Below, piece after piece: positions 57,050-64,000 of a stretch of DNA of 64,000 nucleotides; position 1 is the first letter of the stretch, and each line of letters opens with the position of its first letter. The position numbers were made by a program, and so were the translations under genes. The stretch comes from JACCXG01 sp963785755 (GTDB taxonomy: Bacteria > Acidobacteriota > Vicinamibacteria > Vicinamibacterales > 2-12-FULL-66-21): assembly GCA_963785755.1 (NCBI GenBank), contig CAWAXG010000039.1, positions 248,001 to 312,000 of the forward strand, in the 5' to 3' direction. The notes under the pieces were generated by a model. The model saw only the letters and a program-made list of their open reading frames with translations. It searched no databases and had not been told where the DNA came from.

Positions 57050-58231
57050 ATGCGTCACGATCCGCTTTCGTATCTCGGCGACGAGCTGAACGCGCTGAAG
57101 CAGCAGAACCTGTATCGCCGGCTTCGGATCCTCGACGATGAACAGAAGGCGCGCACGTCCTTCGACCACAAGTCCGTCGTCAATCTGTCGTCGAACAACT
57201 ACCTCGGTCTCACGACGCATCCGCGCCTGCGCCAGAAAGCAATGGAGGCGCTGCAGACGTTCGGAGTCGGCTCGGGGTCGGTGCGAACGATCGCCGGAAC
57301 GATGGCGATCCACATGGAGCTCGAGCGGAAGCTCGCCGAGTTCAAGAAGGTGGAAGGGGTCGTCGTCTTCCAGAGCGGGTTCACCGCGAACGCGGGCACC
57401 GTCTCGGCGATTCTCACCAAAGAGGACGTCGTCATCTCCGATGAGCTGAATCATGCGAGCATCATCGATGGCTGCCGTCTGAGCCGGGCGACGATCAAGG
57501 TGTTTCCGCACAAGGATGTCGACGCCGCGCGGCGAATCATCAAGGAGCTGCCCGCGGCGCAGAGAAAGCTTCTGATCACCGACGGCGTGTTCAGCATGGA
57601 TGGGGATCTGGGGCCGCTTCCCGAGCTGTGCGCGGTCGCCGAAGAGACCGGCTGCATCATGATGGTCGATGACGCGCATGCCAGCGGCGTGTTCGGCGCC
57701 AACGGCCGCGGCACCATCGATCATTTCGGCGTTCACGGGCGTGTGGACATCCAGGTCGGAACACTGTCGAAGGCGATCGGCGCGCTCGGCGGGTATGTCG
57801 CGGGCAGCCGGACGCTGATCGAGTTCCTCTATCACCGGGCCCGGCCATTTCTGTTCTCGACGTCGCACCCGCCGGCGGTCGCCGCCGCCTGCATCGCCGC
57901 CATTGATGTGCTGCTCGAGGAGCCGCAGATCATGGAGCGCCTCTGGGACAACACGCGGTTCTTCAAGGCCGGGCTCGAAAAGCTGGGCTTCAACACCGGT
58001 CTGAGTGAGAGTCCGATCACGCCGGTCATCGCCGGAGATGGCGGCAGGGCGATGAAGCTGTCGGATCGGCTGTTCGAAGAGGGGGTGTTCGCCCAGGGGA
58101 TCGCGTTTCCGACGGTCGCAAAAGACAAGGCACGGGTCCGGACGATCGTGACGGCGACCCATACGCGTGAAGACCTGGAGTTTGCCCTGGACAAGTTTGC
58201 GAAGGTCGGACGGGAGCTCGGACTCGTCTAA
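57050..58231 (+). CDS. kbl: Glycine C-acetyltransferase (2-amino-3-ketobutyrate CoA ligase-like)
   Basis: The 393-residue alpha-oxoamine synthase joins an acyl-CoA with an amino acid on PLP. It has NLSSNNYLGLTTHPRLRQKA, GVGSGSVRTIAGTMAIHMEL, VVFQSGFTANAGTVSAILTK, LNHASIIDGCRLS, VFSMDGDLGPLPELC, the VDDAHASGVFG motif, the PLP lysine in VGTLSKAIGALGGYVAG and a final RVRTIVTATHTREDLEFALD. The N-terminal TIAGTM and SNNYLGL fit glycine C-acetyltransferase better than BioF or 5-aminolevulinate synthase, but BioF cannot be excluded. The gene appears to have its own leaderless promoter. Confidence 0.88.
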   Translation: MRHDPLSYLGDELNALKQQNLYRRLRILDDEQKARTSFDHKSVVNLSSNNYLGLTTHPRLRQKAMEALQTFGVGSGSVRTIAGTMAIHMELERKLAEFKKVEGVVVFQSGFTANAGTVSAILTKEDVVISDELNHASIIDGCRLSRATIKVFPHKDVDAARRIIKELPAAQRKLLITDGVFSMDGDLGPLPELCAVAEETGCIMMVDDAHASGVFGANGRGTIDHFGVHGRVDIQVGTLSKAIGALGGYVAGSRTLIEFLYHRARPFLFSTSHPPAVAAACIAAIDVLLEEPQIMERLWDNTRFFKAGLEKLGFNTGLSESPITPVIAGDGGRAMKLSDRLFEEGVFAQGIAFPTVAKDKARVRTIVTATHTREDLEFALDKFAKVGRELGLV

Positions 58232-58342
58232 TCAGGGATTGGGGCTGAGGACTCAGACTGGGGGCCGGGACGAGGCCGCTTCCGAACCGGGCCGGATCAC
58301 TGAGCCGGGGTTCGCTGAACTTCACTGAACAATGAGGAGCTG

Positions 58343-59515
58343 GTGAGAGCGTCTGGAGCCGATCGGGCGAGGGAGTGGATCGACACTTACACCCGTGATC
58401 TGTCCACCGAGGATCTGCAGCGACTCTTCACGCACGATACACCCGACGCCTACCGGTTTTTCAGCCGCGGCCTCGACGAGGAGCGGCTGGCCCGGCTGCC
58501 GTGGTGGAAGCGCGCGACGGTGCGATTTCGCCAGGCATTCGTTGCGTTCACGCTCAAACTGCCGGCCGCCCGCAGGGCGCTCTACCTCGGCGCGCTGGTC
58601 ATCGCTCTCTTCGGCCTCATCAAGCTGTTCCGCGGGTTCGCGATCGTCGATCTGCCGTTCGGCACGCCGTTCATGCAGGTCTCAGTGCTCGTGCCCGCCT
58701 GGGCGGATGGCACCCTCGCGCTGCTCGTCAGCCTGCTGCTGGTCAATCTTCTCGTGCTGCTCGAGGTTGCCGAACGGCTTTCTCTGAAGGGCGAGTTGGA
58801 AGTCGCGCGCGAGATTCAGCTCGCGATGCTGCCCAGCGGGACGTTCACCGCGGGCGACATCGAGATCTGCGGGGCGACGCGGCCGGCAAATACGGTCGGC
58901 GGCGATTTCTACGACGTGCTGCCGCTCAAGGACGGCCGGGTGATCCTGGTGCTCGGCGACGTGGCGGGCAAGGGCAGTCCGGCAGCGCTGCTGATGGCGT
59001 TGCTGCTTGCGGTCTTGCGGACGCTGGTCGACGAAGAGCTCGAGCCGGAGGCGCTGACCGAGCGCTTGAACGCCCAGATCTGGCGGCACAGCCCGTCGTC
59101 ACGCTTCATCACGATCTTCTATGGCGTCTATTCGCCGGCCGACGGTTCGCTGACCTACGTCAACGCAGGACAGAACCCGCCATTGATCCGCCGTCAGGAT
59201 GGCAGCTTCGAACGCCTCATGGCTACGGGCGTTGCGCTGGGCATGTTCGATCTTTCCACATACGCCTCCGCTCGAACGCGCATCAATCCCGGCGAGTTGC
59301 TGGTCCTCTACAGCGACGGCATTACCGAAGCGGAGAACCCGGCTGGCCAGCCGCTCGAAGAGCCGGGTCTGCAGGCAGTGGTCGACAGCCACCCGGACAC
59401 GTCGCCGGCGCAACTCGGCGCCGAAATCATCAAAGCGGTTGAAAAGTACGCGCAGGCACCGCGGTTCGCCGACGATCTGACGATCCTCATCCTGAAACGC
59501 CACGGTCTCGTTTGA
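58343..59515 (+). CDS. PP2C-type serine/threonine phosphatase, RsbU/SpoIIE family
   Basis: About 390 residues from the GTG at 58343, which follows GAGGAG at 4 nt. An N-terminal cytosolic helix region is followed by two membrane helices (AARRALYLGALVIALFGLIK and ALLVSLLLVNLLVLLEV), then a PP2C-like SpoIIE domain: EIQLAMLPSGTFTAGDIEIC, GGDFYDVLPLKDGRVILVLG, DVAGKGSPAALLMALLLAVL, TYVNAGQNPPLIR and LLVLYSDGITEAENP. It dephosphorylates serine or threonine residues, typically an anti-sigma antagonist. No anti-sigma factor or sigma gene is adjacent. It follows kbl after 111 bp. Confidence 0.9.
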   Translation: MRASGADRAREWIDTYTRDLSTEDLQRLFTHDTPDAYRFFSRGLDEERLARLPWWKRATVRFRQAFVAFTLKLPAARRALYLGALVIALFGLIKLFRGFAIVDLPFGTPFMQVSVLVPAWADGTLALLVSLLLVNLLVLLEVAERLSLKGELEVAREIQLAMLPSGTFTAGDIEICGATRPANTVGGDFYDVLPLKDGRVILVLGDVAGKGSPAALLMALLLAVLRTLVDEELEPEALTERLNAQIWRHSPSSRFITIFYGVYSPADGSLTYVNAGQNPPLIRRQDGSFERLMATGVALGMFDLSTYASARTRINPGELLVLYSDGITEAENPAGQPLEEPGLQAVVDSHPDTSPAQLGAEIIKAVEKYAQAPRFADDLTILILKRHGLV

Positions 59516-59611
59516 CGACCGTCTCTTCCGACTGAAAAGCCTGTGAATTAATCGCATACGTGGATGAATTTGCTGAAGGGGGAAGCCGCCGGAGAGGAAT
59601 TCAGTGGCGCT

Positions 59612-61324
59612 TCATTGAAAGGCGTATACCTGGATGTCGCCGATACGGCCCACGACGACCATCCGGTCGAGAGCTTCACGCGACGCCGTACTGAATCGCT
59701 TGTGGAACTCGTCGTCTTCCTCGCGCTCGAGGATGGCAAACGGCGTGTACCCGGCGGCCCGCAGCGACGCCACCGCGCGGGCAAGCGAGGCGCGATCGAG
59801 GAGGTCCCAGCGAAGCGTGTGCCGTCCCGAGTAGTAACGGATGCTGCCGCTATGCTGCATCGCCATCACGAATGCCGACTCGGGCAGGCGATGGCGGACG
59901 AACTCTCCGACGGCCGGATACTTCTGCTCCGACGCGCGCACCCCGAAGGTTCCGACCGATACCGATTTGTCCGCGGAGAGTCCCGACACCGCGAGGATCA
60001 CGATGACCGCGGCCCACCACCCGTACACAGGCGCGACGCGGCGGGCGAGATCCAAGATCACAACCGTCGAGAGCACCAGCATCACGGGAATGGCGGGAAG
60101 CAGGAAGCGCGTGTAAGACCATTCTTCGGGCCGGAAGTACGAGTAGGGCAGATAGGCGGCGAAGACCGCGAGCACGAAGACGTAGCAGATCGATCCGAAG
60201 GTCCGCTGCTCGGCGGGCGCACGAATCAACGAGATCGGCGAGAGTACCCACAGCCACACGAATGGCGTATGCGTCGCCGTCAACCAGCGCGGATACCTCG
60301 CGAGATTCTCGCCGACATTGCTCCACGCGAACATGTCACTGATCGACCCGTAGCCAGATGCGAATGCCGATCCATAGCGGACGTTCTGGATCGCACCCAG
60401 GATCAGAAGACCCGGGATGATCCCGAGCGCGCATGTCAGTGCGCGGCGAAGATCGACGCCAGTTGACGCGGTCGCGGCGGCCGCGACGACCAGCACGGCC
60501 AGGGGAGCGAGGTTCGGACGAATCAGGATCGCGATCGAGACGACGGCACCCGTGGCGATCGGGCTCCAGGACGCCGGCCGTCTGGCCAGGATCAGCGCGC
60601 CGATCCAGAACGCTGTCACAGGCACGTCGCTCATCGGTTGAACGGCCTGATAAAGAAAAGTGGGACTCGTCGCGAGCAGCAGCGCACCCATGCGGCCGAC
60701 GACCGGTTCACCGATCTGACGGCCGAGCACGAAACAGAACCACACCGCCGCGGCGGCGCAGAGCGGAACGATGAGGAACGCGCCGCGCGGGTGAACCGCA
60801 GCGGGAACCGCCATCAACATCGGAAGGCCGGGAGGATACGTCGGAGCCAGCGTCCGTCCCGCCTGCCCGACCTTGTATCCGAGCGGCGCCAGGGTGTACC
60901 AAACGTCCGGCCACGTGAATGCGCGGCTCCGGGGTAGCGTGTCCGTCAAGCGGCCCTCAGCGAACAGTTCCGCCTGACTGACGTAGCCATATGAGTCGGC
61001 GCCGCCAGCTGCGAAAGTGCCGGCGGTCAGTGCGACGAGGCCAGCGCCGAACGCGGCGGCAACGGGCAACAGACCGGCGAGCCGTCGGATAGCGACCGCA
61101 TGACGTCCGATCAAAAGGGCGAGCAGGATTACCTGTCGGCGCGAACTATAAAGACCCGCCGCGAACAGCAGCGCGGCGATAACCGCCGGACGTTCCCACG
61201 CTCGGGAGCGAATCGGAACCCCCGCGACCTCGGCGTCGATCCCGCCGGTCCACGCCACGAAGATGGCAAACGTCCCGGCCAGGCCGGCCGCCAGCAGCAG
61301 AGCTGTCCGCGGAGATCTGTTCAT
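59612..61324 (-). CDS. Multi-pass membrane glycosyltransferase (ArnT/PMT-like, GT39/83 type)
   Basis: About 570 residues from the ATG at 61324, which has GGGACGA just upstream; an outer ATG is less likely. The protein has roughly eleven hydrophobic helices. The first extracytoplasmic loop carries acidic-Tyr residues (GGADSYGYVSQAELFAEG) as in polyprenyl-phosphate-sugar-dependent transferases, followed by PTYPPGLPMLMAVPAAVHPR. A C-terminal soluble domain ends DRMVVVGRIGDIQVYAFQ. It should transfer a sugar from a lipid carrier on the periplasmic side; acceptor and sugar are unknown. It is divergent from the M1 peptidase gene. Confidence 0.82.
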   Translation of the reverse strand: MNRSPRTALLLAAGLAGTFAIFVAWTGGIDAEVAGVPIRSRAWERPAVIAALLFAAGLYSSRRQVILLALLIGRHAVAIRRLAGLLPVAAAFGAGLVALTAGTFAAGGADSYGYVSQAELFAEGRLTDTLPRSRAFTWPDVWYTLAPLGYKVGQAGRTLAPTYPPGLPMLMAVPAAVHPRGAFLIVPLCAAAAVWFCFVLGRQIGEPVVGRMGALLLATSPTFLYQAVQPMSDVPVTAFWIGALILARRPASWSPIATGAVVSIAILIRPNLAPLAVLVVAAAATASTGVDLRRALTCALGIIPGLLILGAIQNVRYGSAFASGYGSISDMFAWSNVGENLARYPRWLTATHTPFVWLWVLSPISLIRAPAEQRTFGSICYVFVLAVFAAYLPYSYFRPEEWSYTRFLLPAIPVMLVLSTVVILDLARRVAPVYGWWAAVIVILAVSGLSADKSVSVGTFGVRASEQKYPAVGEFVRHRLPESAFVMAMQHSGSIRYYSGRHTLRWDLLDRASLARAVASLRAAGYTPFAILEREEDDEFHKRFSTASREALDRMVVVGRIGDIQVYAFQ

Positions 61325-61426
61325 TCGTCCCGCCGCTCGTCCCACGGACCGCCGGAAAGCGCTGACGTAACAGGAATTCGTTTGGTATCGCTCATCTCGG
61401 GCGCGGGGTCTAATATGGAACGGCCC

Positions 61427-64000
61427 ATGGTCCTGCGGCTACTCGTCGCGGTCGCCTGTTTCGCAGCCCCCGGCACCGCCGCCGGTCAGGGACCGCCCGG
61501 CGATCCAACGACGGTGCTCGTCGCGCGTCTGGAACAGGCCGTGAGCTCCGGGAATTTCGACGCGGTGCTGCAGCTCGGCGTGACGCCATCGGCCTCGGGC
61601 CTTCGCGCCTTCGCAGCAGCCGCGACACCCACCCCAACTCGCTTCATTATCAAGGAACGCGACCGCGCCACCCTCACCTCCTCAATCGACCGGCTGCTCC
61701 TGGAAGTCTTCGGTCAATATGGAAACGAGTCGGCCATTACCACCTGGCGCCTGGACGTCTCCCCGGCCGCAGCCGACCCCGCACAGCGCCGGATCGCCGA
61801 GATGGAGCAGCTGACGGTCGTCAGTGGACTGCACAAGCTCTCGCTCAATCCGGCCAAACATTTCGAGGTCCGCAACCTCAAGGTTCAGGGGACCGATCTC
61901 ACGCTCGAGCTCCCGACCGGCCATGCATTCGTTGCCGAAACGTCGGACGGCCCCACGGCCGTCGTCCTGCTCGGGCGGGGACGGATGCGATTCTCCCCTT
62001 CGTCACCCGCGGAACGCACGCAGATTCGCATCTTCAATGGAGACGAGGTGCTGACATCGGATTTCGACGCGGCCTTCGTGCGCGTCCGGCCGTCCGAATT
62101 CTCCACCACGTTTCAGGCTGCGTCGCTGATCCCACGGGCCGTCGGACAGGGGGAATACCGGCGCGCGAGCGAACTGTTCGACGACTATGTGGGACAGTCG
62201 CTGCAACTCGACCTCACGGACTTGAGCCGCGAACGCTGGTCGCTGATCCCGTCCTCCGGCGACCTGATTGCCGAGATCCGCACGCGCAGGCTCGGCAGCC
62301 TCACCTACGCGCGATCGTCCAAGGACGCCGAAGACATCAGCCTGTTCGAACGCCGCCGGCGCCGCAACATCGCGGTCTATGCGTCGCCGCAGAAGCTCGC
62401 TTCGAGGGGACGGTTCTACAGCGAGGACGATCAGGTCGAGTACGACGTGCTCAACTACGAGGTGGATGCGGCATTCACGCCGGAACGGATGTGGATCGAC
62501 GGCACCGTCGAGCTCAGAGTCAAGGTCCGGTCTTACATTCTCTCGTCGCTGACCCTGCGTCTCGCCGAGCCTCTCGTCGTGCGAAGCATCGTGTCGCCGG
62601 AGCACGGCCGGCTGCTGCACCTCCGAGTCGTCGGGCAGAACAGCGTCATCGTCAATTTCCCCGGTACGGTGAGCCGGAACGCCGAGTTCTCGCTGAAGGT
62701 CGTCTACGGCGGCCGGCTCGAGCCGCAGCAGATCGAACGTGAAGGCATCATGGTCGACGCGCCGCAGTCCCAGCAGGTGGAAGTGGAACAGGCTTACATT
62801 CCGGTCGAGCCGCAGTACATCTACAGCAATCGCAGCTACTGGTATCCGCAGGCGACAGTGACCGATTATGCGTCGGCGCGTTTACGCGTGTCGGTTCCCC
62901 AGGACTTCGACGTCGTCGCGACGGGAACGTCAACCGGTCTGCCGACGCCAACCTTCATCGGAATCGAGGCGGGACAGCGGGCGAGAAAGCTGTTCGTGTT
63001 CGAAGCCGAGCGGCCGGTGCGGTATCTGGCGTGCGTCATCAGCCGGTTCAGTCGTATCCAGTCCAGACAGCTCACCGTTCCCGTCAACGACCGACGTGTC
63101 ACCGTGTCCGGGACGGGAGCGGACTCGCCATCGACTGGTGAATTACTCACGGAAGAGTCGAACGCGACCGATGTCGTGACGGCGGAGCGCGCCGGGCAGA
63201 CCGGCGGTGCTGAAACGACGGCCATTACCTTGAGCGTCATCGCGAATCCCAGGCAGGCGACGCGCGCGCGCGCGCTCGCAGATCGGGCCGCGGCCATTTT
63301 CCAGTACTACGGCTCGATCGTCGGCGATGCGCCTTATCCGAGCTTCACGCTCGCCGTCGCCGAGAACGAACTGCCGGGCGGCCATAGCCCGCCATATTTC
63401 GCCGTCCTGAATCACCCGCCGCCGACGACGCCGCTGGTGTGGCGCAACGATCCGGTGGCCTTCGACAACTATCCGTCGTTCTTCCTGGCGCACGAGCTCG
63501 CACATCAATGGTGGGGTCAAGCCGTCGGTTGGAAGAACTATCACGAGCAGTGGTTGAGCGAGGGATTCGCGCAGTACTTCGCGGCGTTGTACTCGGTGAA
63601 GGACCGGGGCCCGGACCTCTTCGTCAGCGTGCTCAGGCAGATGCGGAAGTGGGCTCTCGATGAATCCGGTCAGGGGCCCGTGTACCTGGGCTACCGTCTC
63701 GGCCACATCAAGGGAGAAAGCCGGGTCTTTCGCGCGATCGTCTACAACAAAGGCGCGATGATTCTGCACATGCTCCGGCGGCTGCTCGGGGACGAGGTCT
63801 TCTTTGCCGGCCTGCGGCAGTTCTACTCGGAGTGGAAGTTCAAGAAGGCCGGAACCGACGACTTCCGCGTCGCGATGGAACGCGCCAGCACGCGCGACCT
63901 CGGGCGCTTCTTCGACGCGTGGGTTTACGATTCCGATGTGCCCACTCTGAAATTCACATCCACGATCGCGGGCAATGAAGCGCAGGTGCGATTCGAACAC
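61427..64000 (+). CDS. Large secreted M1-family metallopeptidase (C-terminus outside window)
   Basis: The open frame runs 858 codons to the window edge. The ATG at 61427 opens a signal peptide (MVLRLLVAVACFAAPGTAAG); an in-frame ATG at 61415 is an alternative. A long N-terminal region of about 320 residues precedes the M1 fold, with no domain I can name. The peptidase part has the zinc site HELAHQWWGQ (His689, Glu690, His693) and the third ligand Glu712 in LSEGF, plus the substrate-end motif PGGHSPPYFAVL in place of the GxMEN of aminopeptidases. That replacement, and the long N-terminus, suggest a divergent M1 subfamily. A TAATAT -10 box lies upstream. Confidence 0.88.
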   Translation, partial: MVLRLLVAVACFAAPGTAAGQGPPGDPTTVLVARLEQAVSSGNFDAVLQLGVTPSASGLRAFAAAATPTPTRFIIKERDRATLTSSIDRLLLEVFGQYGNESAITTWRLDVSPAAADPAQRRIAEMEQLTVVSGLHKLSLNPAKHFEVRNLKVQGTDLTLELPTGHAFVAETSDGPTAVVLLGRGRMRFSPSSPAERTQIRIFNGDEVLTSDFDAAFVRVRPSEFSTTFQAASLIPRAVGQGEYRRASELFDDYVGQSLQLDLTDLSRERWSLIPSSGDLIAEIRTRRLGSLTYARSSKDAEDISLFERRRRRNIAVYASPQKLASRGRFYSEDDQVEYDVLNYEVDAAFTPERMWIDGTVELRVKVRSYILSSLTLRLAEPLVVRSIVSPEHGRLLHLRVVGQNSVIVNFPGTVSRNAEFSLKVVYGGRLEPQQIEREGIMVDAPQSQQVEVEQAYIPVEPQYIYSNRSYWYPQATVTDYASARLRVSVPQDFDVVATGTSTGLPTPTFIGIEAGQRARKLFVFEAERPVRYLACVISRFSRIQSRQLTVPVNDRRVTVSGTGADSPSTGELLTEESNATDVVTAERAGQTGGAETTAITLSVIANPRQATRARALADRAAAIFQYYGSIVGDAPYPSFTLAVAENELPGGHSPPYFAVLNHPPPTTPLVWRNDPVAFDNYPSFFLAHELAHQWWGQAVGWKNYHEQWLSEGFAQYFAALYSVKDRGPDLFVSVLRQMRKWALDESGQGPVYLGYRLGHIKGESRVFRAIVYNKGAMILHMLRRLLGDEVFFAGLRQFYSEWKFKKAGTDDFRVAMERASTRDLGRFFDAWVYDSDVPTLKFTSTIAGNEAQVRFEH

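Noticed and set aside
55927..57141. AI-2E permease reading through to 57141
   Set aside because: The tail after 56936 is Arg-rich, overlaps the kbl gene by about 90 bp and covers its promoter; the restored frame gives a normal family end at 56992.

Overview
The window is about 64 kb of high-GC bacterial chromosome. It contains no rRNA, tRNA, integrase, transposase or CRISPR array that I can see. The gene repertoire points to Acidobacteriota, most likely the Vicinamibacteria lineage: two long duplicated-permease (ADOP/MacB-FtsX) proteins, a PadR regulator beside one of them, a CadC-like winged-helix/TPR protein, a VWFA-related secreted protein, a TonB-dependent receptor with an N-terminal carboxypeptidase-regulatory-like domain, and GC-rich hairpin repeats in the spacers. 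The taxonomic call is inference from gene content, not from a marker gene.

Layout. 0-4.4 kb: PadR regulator, ADOP permease and a truncated HlyD-type adaptor on the minus strand. 4.6-9.5 kb: cobalamin-dependent methionine synthase (metH, frameshifted) behind an ArsR-methyltransferase fusion regulator. 9.7-23 kb: M1 and M3 peptidases, an alpha/beta hydrolase, an MFS transporter, a cyclophilin, a DUF349 protein and two amidohydrolases. 23-31 kb: response regulator and histidine kinase, divergent from a secreted Met-rich protein and a TonB receptor, then a second MFS transporter. 31-37.6 kb: a second ADOP permease, an FAD-linked oxidase (frameshifted) and the winged-helix/TPR protein. 37.7-46 kb: a minus-strand run of phosphodiester glycosidase, small secreted protein, HEAT-cyclophilin fusion, M49 peptidase (frameshifted), beta-CASP nuclease and a PLP desulfhydrase-like enzyme. 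46-52 kb: MTHFR-like protein, zinc-ribbon protein, aminotransferase, SDR, DoxX, Tat-exported class V aminotransferase and an outer-membrane barrel (frameshifted). 52.6-64 kb: OmpA-like lipoprotein, VWA protein (frameshifted), aminotransferase, AI-2E permease (frameshifted), Kbl-like enzyme, RsbU-like phosphatase, a membrane glycosyltransferase and a truncated M1 peptidase.

The most unusual signals are not single genes. (1) Six genes each carry exactly one surplus base, and five of the six insertions lie in or directly beside the hexamer CAGTAC/GTACTG; in one of them the motif is antisense to the gene. (2) Many spacers hold short tandem arrays with 7- or 8-bp units, often as inverted arms, and several arrays or hairpins have entered coding sequence (both ends of the first domain of MetH, and the C-termini of an MFS transporter and an amidohydrolase). 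(3) Several genes have a TANNNT -10 element only 6-8 nt before the start codon, as expected of leaderless transcripts; one of these carries a 28-bp palindrome over the -10 and start codon of the ArsR-methyltransferase/metH operon. (4) Five 23-bp-periodic direct repeats lie upstream of an aminotransferase gene.

Most other long reading frames, on the strand opposite each gene, are codon-bias shadows and were left out.
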